Assembly (NCBI RefSeq): GCF_001598915.1
Contig: NZ_BDAP01000001.1
Span: 1,364,001-1,428,000, forward strand
Direction: 5' to 3'
Origin: Williamsia muralis NBRC 105860
GTDB taxonomy: Bacteria; Actinomycetota; Actinomycetes; Mycobacteriales; Mycobacteriaceae
DNA length: 64,000 nucleotides
Shown here piece by piece: positions 1-8,780 of this stretch; position 1 is the first letter of the stretch; each line of letters starts with the position of its first letter. Below the pieces are notes generated by a model, which was not told the DNA's origin, ran no database searches, and saw nothing but the letters and a program-made list of their open reading frames with translations. Both the position numbers and the translations under genes were made by a program.

Positions 1-402
1 TTTGGCAAACATTGTAGATTCCGTAGCGACCGCGAGTCGCGGTTACGACGCCGATCATGGAGGGACCGCAGCGGGTTCAAATTTGCAGCGTTCTCGTAGG
101 ACGAAGCGACAGGTCCAGAACCTCAAACATGCGTTGCGGGGCCAGGTGCAGCGGATCATTCTTATCAGACGCCAGCGTCAGCTTTAGGATCCGAGATTCG
201 AATGGATCTCGGTACAGCCGCCGAACCTGAGCGGAGCCAAGCGCGAGCGGTGGTGTTCTAGGGTCTGAATGTGTGACGAGCACACTAGCAGGTGTGAATT
301 CGCGTCATTGGGCGGCGTATTAGGTCTCGTCGACAGAGTCCAGCTGGCGGATGGCTACTCAGTGCACGGGTCCGTCTGAAGGCTTCACTTGCTGGCACAG
401 AC
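1..402. other. Left edge, no supported gene
   Basis: I see no gene I can support here. Short open frames exist on both strands (plus 2-187 and minus 77-283), but neither has a recognisable domain or a convincing ribosome site. The stretch could be the spacer beyond a gene lying outside the window. The gene to its right is transcribed leftwards into it. Confidence 0.5.
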
Positions 403-1563
403 CTAACTCACCCCGTCTAGCCAGCCCGACAGGACCACGAACCGTAGGGCGACACGCAGGCTCTTTGTGGTTGCTGCCCACGCCTTCTCTTCGTGTTCAC
501 ACGCGGCCGCTTCCTCTTCGTCCTGGCGCTCGAGTGCGTCGTAAATCGAACTCCGCCAGGAGAATCGCTGCTCCTCGCACACCTTGATGTACCGAAGGAT
601 GGCCCCGCGGTCGAAGTCACAGACTGCCGCGATCTCACGGGTTGTCAGCGGACCGACATCGTCGTCATCGAGCTGGAGCAGGCACATGAGTCCTGCTGGG
701 AGACCTTCGTCAGTGTCCTCAACTGGCGGGTGGGCCTCGGCCACAACGGCAGCCACATCGCCGGCGCCCTCAGTCAAGAAGTCGAACCACTTCGTCAGCG
801 TTGACTGCAGAACTGCGTCGGTGAAGACGGTCGCATCCATCCGAGTCGACACCCGGACGTAGGAGTCGACGAGGACGAACTTGATGTCCGGCCAATTGCG
901 AGAGTAGTCCATGATCGCTTCACTGGCGGCAGCCGAGTCATCCACATCGACAGCAAGATTCGTGAACATCTCGATGACGGGATCGTTCACGTCGACGCAC
1001 AGCCACGACGTCTCGTGGTTGACGGTGAAGGTGATGTCGCCGTCGTCATCCTTGCGCGGCGCGCACCCGGTCATGCGTTTGAGCGCAGCATCGACGAGAT
1101 CCTGAAGTTGCGACTGGCCGGCGGGCTGAAATCCCGTGTGCTGAATGGGTTCAGCAGGCTGCTCCTCGGCCGTCAGGAGGAAGCTCGGGTGCAGCACCTG
1201 CCACAGTTCCTGCATCACACCGGCGGCGGCCACGACCACGTGCTCGGCCTCGTCCCGGCAGCGCTCGACTATACACTCATCCTCGGAAATCGAATCCCAC
1301 TCGAGCTCCATGAGCAACGAGAGTTCGTCGTCGGACAGCTCGCGTCCCTGGCCGAGGATCGTGGGGCTGAGGTGGCACCGCAATTCGTCGTCGGCGGTGA
1401 TGGTGAAAATCGCGGCCGGGCCGGCGCCGTCGACCTCGCTGTTCGGGGCGGTCACTCGCACCGATCCGTCGGCATGCGGGCCGGTCAGGCAGGTTGTCAG
1501 CTCGTCACGAAACGCGGCCCATCCATCGGAAACGGAAGCGTCGAAGTCGAAGATATTGGACAT
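403..1563 (-). CDS. TY-Chap-like protein (T3SS chaperone/YbjN-related fold)
   Basis: An acidic soluble protein of 386 aa with no signal peptide or membrane segment. Residues 1-115 show the pattern of the actinobacterial TY-Chap N-terminal domain: Trp15 in W-x2-FR-x-EL and the block LSPTILGQGRELSDDE at 65-80. A middle section (about 150-275) resembles the YbjN-like central domain, and the C-terminus is Glu/Ala-rich and probably helical. Family members are predicted peptide-binding chaperones, often near secretion genes; that role here is inference. ATG at 1563 is preferred over GTG at 1569 because the purine-rich GAGAGAG site sits about 9 bases before it. It is divergent from the small LuxR-type gene at 1781. 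The partner is unknown. Confidence 0.55.
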   Translation of the reverse strand: MSNIFDFDASVSDGWAAFRDELTTCLTGPHADGSVRVTAPNSEVDGAGPAAIFTITADDELRCHLSPTILGQGRELSDDELSLLMELEWDSISEDECIVERCRDEAEHVVVAAAGVMQELWQVLHPSFLLTAEEQPAEPIQHTGFQPAGQSQLQDLVDAALKRMTGCAPRKDDDGDITFTVNHETSWLCVDVNDPVIEMFTNLAVDVDDSAAASEAIMDYSRNWPDIKFVLVDSYVRVSTRMDATVFTDAVLQSTLTKWFDFLTEGAGDVAAVVAEAHPPVEDTDEGLPAGLMCLLQLDDDDVGPLTTREIAAVCDFDRGAILRYIKVCEEQRFSWRSSIYDALERQDEEEAAACEHEEKAWAATTKSLRVALRFVVLSGWLDGVS

Positions 1564-1780
1564 GGTCACCCGCTCTCTCTTGTCCTGTCAAAGGAAGGGT
1601 AACGAGGGGGTCTGACATTTTCGGGGTACTCAAAGTTGCTCGATCATGCGTTCGAAATCACATTGGTGTTTTTCTATATCCGTGTGGCACAACCGAATTC
1701 GTTGTCGTAGGCCACCGCTACCTTTCGGTCCGTTGCAGACAGTCAACTTCCCGGCTGTCGATCAGGGAGAGATCGGATCA

Positions 1781-2044
1781 GTGATGGACACAATGGATGA
1801 TGCGGTAGCCAGGGCCACAGTGCCGGCGTTGACCGCGCGTGAGATCGAGGTTCTGCGGACCTGGTTGATGTGCGACACCAAAGAGGCCGCGGGGCGTTTG
1901 TTGTACGTCTCGGCTGCGACGGTAAACACCCACATTTCGCGGATCCGCGGCAAGTACGAGGCCGTCGGACGACCCGCTGGCACCAAGGCCTCGCTCCTCG
2001 CGCGGGCGCTGCAAGACGGGCTGATCGATGTCGATGCACTCTGA
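1781..2044 (+). CDS. Stand-alone LuxR-type HTH protein
   Basis: 87 aa from GTG 1781 (an ATG follows at 1784). Almost the whole protein is one LuxR/GerE helix-turn-helix: the opening LTAREIEVLRTWL near residues 17-29 and a recognition-helix stretch of the type SAATVNTHISRIRGKY near 45-60. There is no receiver or sensor domain, so it probably binds DNA alone or as a dimer under a signal not visible here. The purine-rich site AGGGAGA at 1764-1770 is 10 bases before the GTG, which decides the start. It is divergent from the TY-Chap-like gene and may control that gene or itself. Direction of control cannot be read from sequence. Confidence 0.7.
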   Translation: MMDTMDDAVARATVPALTAREIEVLRTWLMCDTKEAAGRLLYVSAATVNTHISRIRGKYEAVGRPAGTKASLLARALQDGLIDVDAL

Positions 2045-2262
2045 CTTCTGGGCCGATCAGTTGGCTGTTCTGGCCTGCTGGCCGAGGGACAACGGATCAG
2101 CCATGTCGAGAGCCAACGAGCTGCCGCCGGCCCCTTGGTGGACGGATGATCTCAACCCGTCCGTCGATGTGCCGCGAAACGTCGCGTTCGTTCATCGTGT
2201 TTGCGCCCGGACACGATCGCGATGCTCTCTGGTTGTCTCGGGCGGCCTCGAACTCACGTCAC

Positions 2263-3213
2263 TCAGTGCGCAGCCGCATCCTTCTTCTTCCGCTTCGGAA
2301 CCACATGCATGATCGCCACAATGATCGCACCAACAATCAGACCGATCACCGCAGAAGCAGCGGTACCAAGCACCCACGACAGCACGCCACCAAACCAACC
2401 GTGGATAAGTTCTTCACCCCAGTGTTCGAGGTGGTGGAGTTGATCTGTCGGCCAATGGAAGCCGGCCTCGCCGATGTTGATCAGCAGGATGTGTCCGCCG
2501 ACCCACAGCATCGCGGCGATACCCACGACAGTGAGGATGCTCATCAGCTTGGGCATCGCTGAGACGAGCCCACGACCGACCTTCTGGCTCACCGTGGAGT
2601 TGCGCTTGGCCAGGGCCAGGCCGAGGTCGTCCATCTTCACGATCAGGGCCACCACGCCGTAGACGAGCGCGGTGATGAGGAACGCAACGGCGATCAGCAC
2701 CATCAGGCGGGTGACAAACGGCTCGTCCTCCACCGACGCCAGCGAGATGATCATGATCTCCGCCGACAGGATCAGGTCGGTGCGGATGGCGCCGCTGACC
2801 ATCGTCTTCTCGAAATCGGGACCACGCTCGCTGGGCTCCACCACCTCTTCGTGGTGCCCGGCAAACGCCTCGTAGACCTTCTCGGCCCCCTCGTAGCAGA
2901 GGAACGCGCCGCCGACGATCAGCAGATACGGCAGCGCCCCCGGCAGGAACTGGCTGAGGATCATCGCCACCGGCAGAATGATCAGCAGCTTGTTGCGGAT
3001 CGACCCCAGCGCGATCTTGCGGATGATCGGCAGCTCGCGGTCGGGGGTGAACCCGTGCACGTAGCGGGGAGTCACCGCGGTGTCGTCCACCACCACGCCC
3101 GTCGCCTTCACGCTCGCCTTGCCGGCAGCGGCAGCGACGTCGTCGAGGGTCGCCGCGGCAGCCTTCGTGATCGCAGCGACGTCATCGAGTAGAGCTACGA
3201 GACCACCAGCCAT
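2263..3213 (-). CDS. DUF808 (YedI-like) inner-membrane protein
   Basis: 316 aa, close to the family's usual length. The N-terminus has the hallmark MAGGLVALLDDVAAI followed by a repeated Ala-rich DDVAA segment. Several strongly hydrophobic segments follow in the middle and C-terminal parts, and the tail is Lys-rich (KRKKKD), likely cytoplasmic. DUF808/YedI proteins are integral membrane proteins of unknown biochemical role. The start is well set: the minus strand reads GAGGAGG eight bases before the ATG. It stands alone, with 257 bases of unassigned sequence separating it from the amine oxidase stop. Confidence 0.85.
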   Translation of the reverse strand: MAGGLVALLDDVAAITKAAAATLDDVAAAAGKASVKATGVVVDDTAVTPRYVHGFTPDRELPIIRKIALGSIRNKLLIILPVAMILSQFLPGALPYLLIVGGAFLCYEGAEKVYEAFAGHHEEVVEPSERGPDFEKTMVSGAIRTDLILSAEIMIISLASVEDEPFVTRLMVLIAVAFLITALVYGVVALIVKMDDLGLALAKRNSTVSQKVGRGLVSAMPKLMSILTVVGIAAMLWVGGHILLINIGEAGFHWPTDQLHHLEHWGEELIHGWFGGVLSWVLGTAASAVIGLIVGAIIVAIMHVVPKRKKKDAAAH

Positions 3214-3470
3214 TGCAGACGCCTCCTCAGGTCAACGGTGTAGTTCAGAACAATACGTCGTGGCTGCACATTGTCCGGTCTGAAGATGCGGCGACCTGGC
3301 CGCAACCCGTCAGAACCGTGCCTTCAACCCACACAACTTACGAGTCCGTTCACACGCGACGTCATCGTCCCGATGCCACATGCTGCTGTACCCCGACTCA
3401 CCGAAGCCAAACGGTCCGCGCTTGATCTGCAAATACCGGCGCAACCGTCACCCACCCGTTCTGCCGACGA

Positions 3471-4817
3471 TCAGTCGAGCTCGTTGACAAACTCCCTGAT
3501 CAGCGCCCGCGCGGTGACGATCCCTGACTCGATGGCCCCGTCCACCACCACGCCGTTCCACCCGCGGGCGAAGTCGGCGCCGGCAAATCGCAGCCGGGAA
3601 TCGCTCGACAGGAAGTTGCTCCATCCATCGAAGAACTGTCCCGCCCGCAACGTCGCCCAGGTCTGCCCCGACCACCTGTCGGCCACCCAGTCGTGGCCGC
3701 CGCAGTCCAGCACCCTCAGGTCGTCGCGCCAGACGTTGAGGGCTTTCTGTGCTGAGTCGACGTCCTGGAGGTCAATGGCGTTGTGGTCGGAGCCGAAGCC
3801 CACCAGGATGGTGGCGTCCTCGTCGTCGAGGAAGTACTCGCTGCGCAGTAGGGAGATCGGGTTGTCGCCGGGAGCGCCCGCGATGATCGAGTGCCGTCCG
3901 GCCACCTTGATCCAGATCTTGAACCCGACCGAGTTGGTGCCCTCGGCGATTACCTTCTGCTGACCGGCCGGCAGCGGTGGGTCGAACTCGATGTGCGAGA
4001 GGGCGCCGATGGGTGCGGTGACGATCACCGCGTCGGCATGTTCGGTGGTTCCATCCGCCAGCTTTACCTCCACCGCTGTCGGCGAATGGGTGATGCGCTG
4101 GACGGGGGTGTCGAGCAGGATGTCGCCGCGCACGTCCCCGGCGATGGATTCGTAGAGCCCCCGCATGCCGTCGACGAGCTTGAAGCGCAGCGTTTGCTCA
4201 TCCATCAGCGAGCTCCGATGATCGCTCAGCGCGGCCCAGTGCTTCGCCATCAGCGGCGACGCCGTGGCCGTTGAACCCTGGTAACCGGCGGACCAGTACG
4301 CATCGGCGACGTCGATCTCCGCCTTGGTGAAGTCGCCGTCCCGGAGGCAGTCGAGCACGCTGCCGGTGTCGGCGTGGAGGAATCGCTCCCGGACCGCGGG
4401 GTCGGTGTTGGGATCGTCAAGAATCCCCAGCGGGTCATGAGGATTCGGGAAGAAGTCCCGTGAACCCTCGAAGATCTTGTCCTGCACGCGAGTCAGTGCG
4501 GTGTCGAGGTCGTGTTCAGTGCCGTGATGAACTGTTCCGCCGCTCACCCAGTAGGCGTCGTCGATGTCGGGGCTGGGGTAGATCTTCTGTCCGTATCGCG
4601 TGATCTCGGTCCACACAAACGGCTGCATCCAATGCACCCACGTCGCACCCATCTCCAGGGTGTGCCCGCCCAGGCGTTCGTCAGTCCAGGCGCGCCCACC
4701 GATGCGGTCCCGGGCTTCGAGGATCTTCACGGTATGTCCGGCGGATTCGAGTTCGCGAGCCGCGATCAGACCCGAGAACCCCGCTCCGACGATGAGAATG
4801 GACTTTGTGGTGGACAT
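3471..4817 (-). CDS. Flavin-dependent amine oxidase (monoamine/putrescine oxidase type)
   Basis: 448 aa. The N-terminus holds the FAD dinucleotide-binding GAGFSG at residues 11-16, an acidic LEARDRIGGRAWT stretch typical of flavin amine oxidases, and MGATWVHW, which forms part of the flavin pocket. The C-terminus has RFAGADFARGWNGVVVDGAIESG, shortened here to its conserved core GAIESG, the second FAD contact. It oxidises a primary or secondary amine to an aldehyde with hydrogen peroxide; the exact amine is not determinable. It lies 34 bases downstream of the APC permease on the same strand with its own GGAGGA site, so the pair is probably one operon. The regulon also contains an aldehyde dehydrogenase, which fits import, oxidation to aldehyde, then oxidation to acid. 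Confidence 0.85.
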   Translation of the reverse strand: MSTTKSILIVGAGFSGLIAARELESAGHTVKILEARDRIGGRAWTDERLGGHTLEMGATWVHWMQPFVWTEITRYGQKIYPSPDIDDAYWVSGGTVHHGTEHDLDTALTRVQDKIFEGSRDFFPNPHDPLGILDDPNTDPAVRERFLHADTGSVLDCLRDGDFTKAEIDVADAYWSAGYQGSTATASPLMAKHWAALSDHRSSLMDEQTLRFKLVDGMRGLYESIAGDVRGDILLDTPVQRITHSPTAVEVKLADGTTEHADAVIVTAPIGALSHIEFDPPLPAGQQKVIAEGTNSVGFKIWIKVAGRHSIIAGAPGDNPISLLRSEYFLDDEDATILVGFGSDHNAIDLQDVDSAQKALNVWRDDLRVLDCGGHDWVADRWSGQTWATLRAGQFFDGWSNFLSSDSRLRFAGADFARGWNGVVVDGAIESGIVTARALIREFVNELD

Positions 4818-4851
4818 ACGTCCTCCTGTCGTGTCAGGTGTTGCTCGGAAG

Positions 4852-6297
4852 TTATGGAGTGGTCGGGGTACGGTCGCCGTGGCGGTCCCGCGAGCGAATC
4901 ACGAAGTGCCCGCACACGGTTGCCGCGACGAACGTCACCGCGATGACCGCGAGGAAGACGTTCGCCAAGACTCGCGAGCCGCCGATGAGGGTGGTGAAGT
5001 TCGCGATGACCAGGGCGGTGATGGCGCAGAGCCCCAAGCCGCCGAGAACGGGAGCAATCTTGGTGTGCCACAAGCGGTTGTCGACGTCCGAACGCGCGAA
5101 GAAGGCCACGATCGCGATGCTGGTGAGCACCATGACCACCAGCATCGCCACGGTGGCGACGCCCGCCATCCACGTGAACAGCTCGAGCACGGGGTCGGCG
5201 CCGGCCAGTGCGAAGATTCCGACAAGGACAAATGCGCATGCGGTCTGGACGAGGGAACCGACGTGGGGTGAACCGTGCCGGGTGTGCACTGCCATCAGCC
5301 CTCGAGGAGCAAAACCACTGCGCGAGAGTGCGTGGGTGTACCGCGAGATCGCGTTGTGGAAAGCGAGCAGGGCGGCAAACAGACTCGTCACCAACATGAC
5401 CATCATGACGTCGGAGGTGACGCTGCCGAGGTACTCCGTGGTGGCGATGAAGGTCAGATCAGCGGTGTTCTCCAGCGCGACGGCCTGCACGTTGTCGGAT
5501 CCGAAGGCCAGCACGATCGCCCAGCTGGCCACCGCATACAGAACGCCGATGGTGATCACGGCGACGTACGTGGCAATTGGCACCGTCCGGCGCGGATTCT
5601 TCGTCTCCTCGCCGTAGATGGCTGTCGCCTCGAAGCCGATGAATGAGCCGATGGCGAACATCAACGCGATGCCTGGCGAGCCCTCCATGAAAGTCGAAGG
5701 GCTGAAGGACGATGCGTCGATACCCTCGGCACCGCCCTGCCCGAGAATCGAAGCCGACAACACCACGATGAGCGCAATCTCGGCAATCAGCAGAACGCCG
5801 AGCACCTTTGCGCCCAGGTTGATACTCCGGTAGCCGAGCACGGCGACTAATGCCATCAGAGCGAACGCCCACACCCACCACGGCAGATCGGGACCACCGA
5901 ACCGCTCCATCACCGCGTCCACGGTGGATGCGGCCAGACCGTAGATCGCCGCTTGGATGGTGGTGTAGGCGAGCAATGCGAGCGCTGCCGCGCCGAGCCC
6001 GGGGGAGCGGCCCAACCCCTTGGTGACGTAGGCGTAGAACGCGCCCGTTTCGGTGACCGAGCCACTCATCGTCGCGTAGCCGACGCTGAAGACCAGGAGA
6101 ACCGCGGCGGCGACGATGTAGGTCAGGGGAGCGCCCGCGCCATTCCCCAGCGCGATCATGACAGGCAGTGAGCCCGCCACGGCGGTGAGTGGCGCGGCGG
6201 CCGCGATCACCAGGAAGACGATGCCGGATACCCCGATGGATCCGCGGAGTCTGTGCGTAGGAGCGGAAGCCGATGTCGAGACTGCTTGTTCGACCAT
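4852..6297 (-). CDS. APC-superfamily amino acid/polyamine permease
   Basis: 481 aa, with about 12 hydrophobic segments. The first helix contains GVSGIVFLVIAAAAPLTAV, and a GFEATAIYGEETKNPRR-type motif marks the APC family loop, where Glu and Arg/Lys follow TM6. It imports an amine or amino acid, very likely the substrate of the amine oxidase just downstream. The start at 6297 is chosen over 6339 because AGAAAGG lies 5-6 bases before it. The palindrome at 6358-6375 in its promoter is shared with the aldehyde dehydrogenase, so both are probably controlled by the divergent TetR protein. Confidence 0.85.
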   Translation of the reverse strand: MVEQAVSTSASAPTHRLRGSIGVSGIVFLVIAAAAPLTAVAGSLPVMIALGNGAGAPLTYIVAAAVLLVFSVGYATMSGSVTETGAFYAYVTKGLGRSPGLGAAALALLAYTTIQAAIYGLAASTVDAVMERFGGPDLPWWVWAFALMALVAVLGYRSINLGAKVLGVLLIAEIALIVVLSASILGQGGAEGIDASSFSPSTFMEGSPGIALMFAIGSFIGFEATAIYGEETKNPRRTVPIATYVAVITIGVLYAVASWAIVLAFGSDNVQAVALENTADLTFIATTEYLGSVTSDVMMVMLVTSLFAALLAFHNAISRYTHALSRSGFAPRGLMAVHTRHGSPHVGSLVQTACAFVLVGIFALAGADPVLELFTWMAGVATVAMLVVMVLTSIAIVAFFARSDVDNRLWHTKIAPVLGGLGLCAITALVIANFTTLIGGSRVLANVFLAVIAVTFVAATVCGHFVIRSRDRHGDRTPTTP

Positions 6298-6357
6298 GAT
6301 TGACCTTTCTCTGGGCGCCCCGCGGGATGCTGCTCGCACCGGTGCTGATGGGCTGTG

Positions 6358-6395
6358 ATTCTACGAGCGTAGAATCATGGTGTGACGAACGCTAC
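6358..6395. promoter_or_regulatory. Palindromic TetR operator, copy 1, with downstream conserved box
   Basis: 6358-6375 reads ATTCTACGAGCGTAGAAT, 8-base perfect arms around AG. Both arms supply a TAGAAT -10-like hexamer, one per strand. Four bases further right is GTGTGACGAACGCTAC (6380-6395). The same two boxes recur at 8649-8688 in front of the aldehyde dehydrogenase. Placement between divergent permease and TetR genes fits an operator for the TetR protein encoded at 6516. Confidence 0.75.
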
Positions 6396-6515
6396 ACCGC
6401 GTTCGCGCGATGTGCAGGGGTGTTGGTGTGCAGGAATCTTTACCTCGACGGCAGCGGCGGGCACGTGTTCGTAGAGGTGATTGGTACTGTCGCAACGTCG
6501 AATGAAGGAGTGCGG

Positions 6516-7094
6516 GTGCCGAAGCTGGTGGACCACGTCGAGAGGCGTCGTGCGATCATCGCCGCCGCGTGGCGAATCATCGCTGACCGTGGAATCGACG
6601 GCATCAACATGCGCGACCTCGCCACCGAAGCCGGCTACACGAACGGCGCTCTGAGCCATTACTTTTCGGGCAAAGACGAAATTCTGCGTACGGCCTTCGA
6701 CTTTGTCATCGAGTCCACCAATGAGCGCATCGAACGGTCGATTGACCGGCGGCACGGCCGGAAGGCTCTGCGGCGCATGTGCTTCGAGATCATGCCGCTG
6801 ACGGACGAGGCAAAGCTCGAGGCACGCATCGCGGTATCCCTGTGGCAACGGGCCATCACCGATCCGCAGATGGTCACGGTCAACAACACCGCGGTGGCTG
6901 CCTGGAAGGTGCGCCTTGCGGAATTGTGGCGAGACGCCATTGCCGCCGGTGAGCTGCCGGACCGCGACGTCGAGGTGGGGGTGGAGGCTCTGATGACCAT
7001 GATGATCGGTCTGCAGGTGACTGCTGCCCTCAGTCCGGACGGAATGACGCGCAAGGCGCAACTGGCATTGCTCGACTCTGTCCTCGGCGGCTAG
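6516..7094 (+). CDS. TetR-family regulator, BetI-like
   Basis: 192 aa from GTG 6516. The N-terminal HTH is clear: RRRAIIAAAWRIIADRGIDG at about 9-28, then MRDLATEAGYTNGALSHYF near 31-49, matching the BetI-type pattern in which G-x-LSHYF is the recognition helix. The C-terminal ligand domain is of the TetR_C_6 (BetI) type. A GAAGGAG site at 6504-6510 five bases before the GTG fixes the start; the longer open frame back to 6300 has no such site and overlaps the operator region. It is divergent from the permease and faces the aldehyde dehydrogenase tail to tail. Likely an autorepressor responding to the imported amine or its aldehyde. Confidence 0.85.
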   Translation: MPKLVDHVERRRAIIAAAWRIIADRGIDGINMRDLATEAGYTNGALSHYFSGKDEILRTAFDFVIESTNERIERSIDRRHGRKALRRMCFEIMPLTDEAKLEARIAVSLWQRAITDPQMVTVNNTAVAAWKVRLAELWRDAIAAGELPDRDVEVGVEALMTMMIGLQVTAALSPDGMTRKAQLALLDSVLGG

Positions 7095-7116
7095 TCGGCT
7101 AGGCATCGAGGTGGAA

Positions 7117-7156
7117 TCGCGGTGGTGGCAGTTCTCGCAACCCGCGACCACCGCGA
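7117..7156. terminator. Bidirectional terminator hairpin between convergent genes
   Basis: TCGCGGTGGT at 7117-7126 pairs perfectly with ACCACCGCGA at 7147-7156 across a 20-base loop. It sits in the 65-base gap between the convergent TetR and aldehyde dehydrogenase stops. There is no T-run, as is common in high-G+C actinobacteria. Confidence 0.5.
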
Positions 7157-7159
7157 GGT

Positions 7160-8614
7160 TCACAGGATGATCGTGATCGTCTTGGGCTCGGTGTAGGACA
7201 GGATTCCCTCGTAGCCCAATTCACGGCCCACCCCACTGGCTTTCACCCCACCCCAGGGAAGCTGTGGAGCCAGCGGTGACCAGCCGTTGACGCCGATTGC
7301 ACCGGCCTCGATCTGTGCCGAGATGGTATGCGCGCGAGTGACATCGCTGGTCCACACGGTGGCTGACAAGCCATACTGATTGTCGTTGGCCATCGCGACG
7401 GCCTCGTCGTCGGAATCGAACGGGATAACAACGCCCACTGGCCCGAAGATCTCTTCGCGAGCGACGGACATGTCGTTGCGGCCGGCCATCACTGTGGGGT
7501 TGACGAAGAAGCCCGGCCCATCGGGGGCGGTGCCGCCGGTGATGACGTCGGCGCCTTCGTCCGCGCCCTTGCGCATGTACCCCAGCACCCGGTCGCGCTG
7601 TCGTGCATTGACCAACGGTCCCATGGTGGTGGCGGAATCGAAGGGGTCGCCGATGGTCTGTGCCTCGGCCGCGCCCTTGAGTCCTTCGAGGACCGTCTCG
7701 TACACCTTGCGGTGAGCGATGATTCGTGTGCCCGCGGCGCACACCTCGCCCTGGTTGAAGAACAGGCCCATCGCCGAACCTTGGATCGCAGCTTCGAGAT
7801 TGGCGTCGTCGAATATGATCTGCGGTGCCTTGCCGCCGAGTTCGAGCGCGGCGCGTTTGAAGTTCACTGCTGAGTTCTGCAGGATGCTCCGGCCGACCTC
7901 GGTGGAACCGGTGAAGGAGATCTTCTGGATGCGGGGATGTCGGGCAAGGGCCTCGCCCGCAACCTTGCCTGCGCCGGTGAGTATGTTGACCGTGCCCGGC
8001 GGGAAGCCGGCTTCATCGATGAGTTCGGCCAACCGGAGAATCGACAGCGACGCGTCTTCCGATGGCTTGATGATGACCGCGTTGCCGCAGGCGAGCGCCG
8101 GCGCAAGCTTCCAGCCGAGGATCATCAGGGGGGCGTTCCAGGGCACGATGGCCGCGACCACGCCGAGCGGATCGCGACGTGTGTACGCGTGTGTGGGTAC
8201 CGGCCCACCGAGGTAGCCGTCGTTGGCGACCAGCTCGCCGTTGATCTTGTCGGCCCAACCGGCGTAATAGCGCAGCGTGGCAACGAAGTTGGGAATCATC
8301 AGCGCCGCGCCCATGCCCACTGGCCTGCCCATGTCCAGTGACTCCAGCGCTGCGAGCTGGTCGAGGTTGCGTTCGACCAAGTCGGCCAGCTTGTGCAGCA
8401 TCGCCCCCTTGCGGGAAGGGGCGAGCGTGCCCCAGTCGCCGCGGAAAGCTGAGGTGGCCGCGTCCACCGCAGCGTCGACGTCGTCGGGCCCGGCGGCGGC
8501 GAGTTCTGCCAGCGGTCGCCCGGTTGCGGGATTCAGGGTGGTGAAGGTGTCGCCGGCGTCTCGCCATTCCCCGCCGATGAACAGGCCGGTGTGCAGGTTC
8601 GAGATATCGATCAT
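7160..8614 (-). CDS. NAD(P)-dependent aldehyde dehydrogenase
   Basis: 484 aa, a standard ALDH length. The catalytic pair is visible: Glu258 in ALELGGKAP and Cys292 in FFNQGEVCAAGTR. The cofactor loop FTGSTEVG is at about 234-241, and VPWNAPL, with the substrate-site Asn, is near 158-164. It oxidises an aldehyde to the acid with NAD(P)+. The start at 8614 has CAGGAGC upstream on the minus strand; the open frame runs on to 9064 but that part is a 72-bp repeat. The promoter carries the second copy of the palindromic operator, linking it to the permease/amine-oxidase operon as the probable next catabolic step. Confidence 0.9.
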   Translation of the reverse strand: MIDISNLHTGLFIGGEWRDAGDTFTTLNPATGRPLAELAAAGPDDVDAAVDAATSAFRGDWGTLAPSRKGAMLHKLADLVERNLDQLAALESLDMGRPVGMGAALMIPNFVATLRYYAGWADKINGELVANDGYLGGPVPTHAYTRRDPLGVVAAIVPWNAPLMILGWKLAPALACGNAVIIKPSEDASLSILRLAELIDEAGFPPGTVNILTGAGKVAGEALARHPRIQKISFTGSTEVGRSILQNSAVNFKRAALELGGKAPQIIFDDANLEAAIQGSAMGLFFNQGEVCAAGTRIIAHRKVYETVLEGLKGAAEAQTIGDPFDSATTMGPLVNARQRDRVLGYMRKGADEGADVITGGTAPDGPGFFVNPTVMAGRNDMSVAREEIFGPVGVVIPFDSDDEAVAMANDNQYGLSATVWTSDVTRAHTISAQIEAGAIGVNGWSPLAPQLPWGGVKASGVGRELGYEGILSYTEPKTITIIL

Positions 8615-8648
8615 GGTCGAGGTGCTCCTGAGGCTGAGGGAAGCTGTA

Positions 8649-8688
8649 ATTCTACGTTCGTAGAACCATAGGGTGTGACGTACGCTAC
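8649..8688. promoter_or_regulatory. Palindromic TetR operator, copy 2
   Basis: 8649-8666 reads ATTCTACGTTCGTAGAAC, matching copy 1 except for the two central bases and the last base. It is followed after six bases by GTGTGACGTACGCTAC (8673-8688), one base different from the copy-1 box. The left arm supplies a TAGAAT -10-like hexamer for the leftward aldehyde dehydrogenase promoter, 35 bases before its start codon. Confidence 0.75.
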
Positions 8689-8780
8689 TCCTGCTTGGCT
8701 CGCTCGGGAAGATGTGTGGTGTGAAGGAACCTTTACCTGGGGTGGTGGGGCCGTCGGTGTCGCTCTGGGTTTTGGTCGTT

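Noticed and set aside
2034-2312. Possible small gene overlapping the end of the LuxR-type gene
   Set aside because: It runs antisense into the DUF808 gene and shows no domain, hydrophobic pattern or ribosome site of its own.
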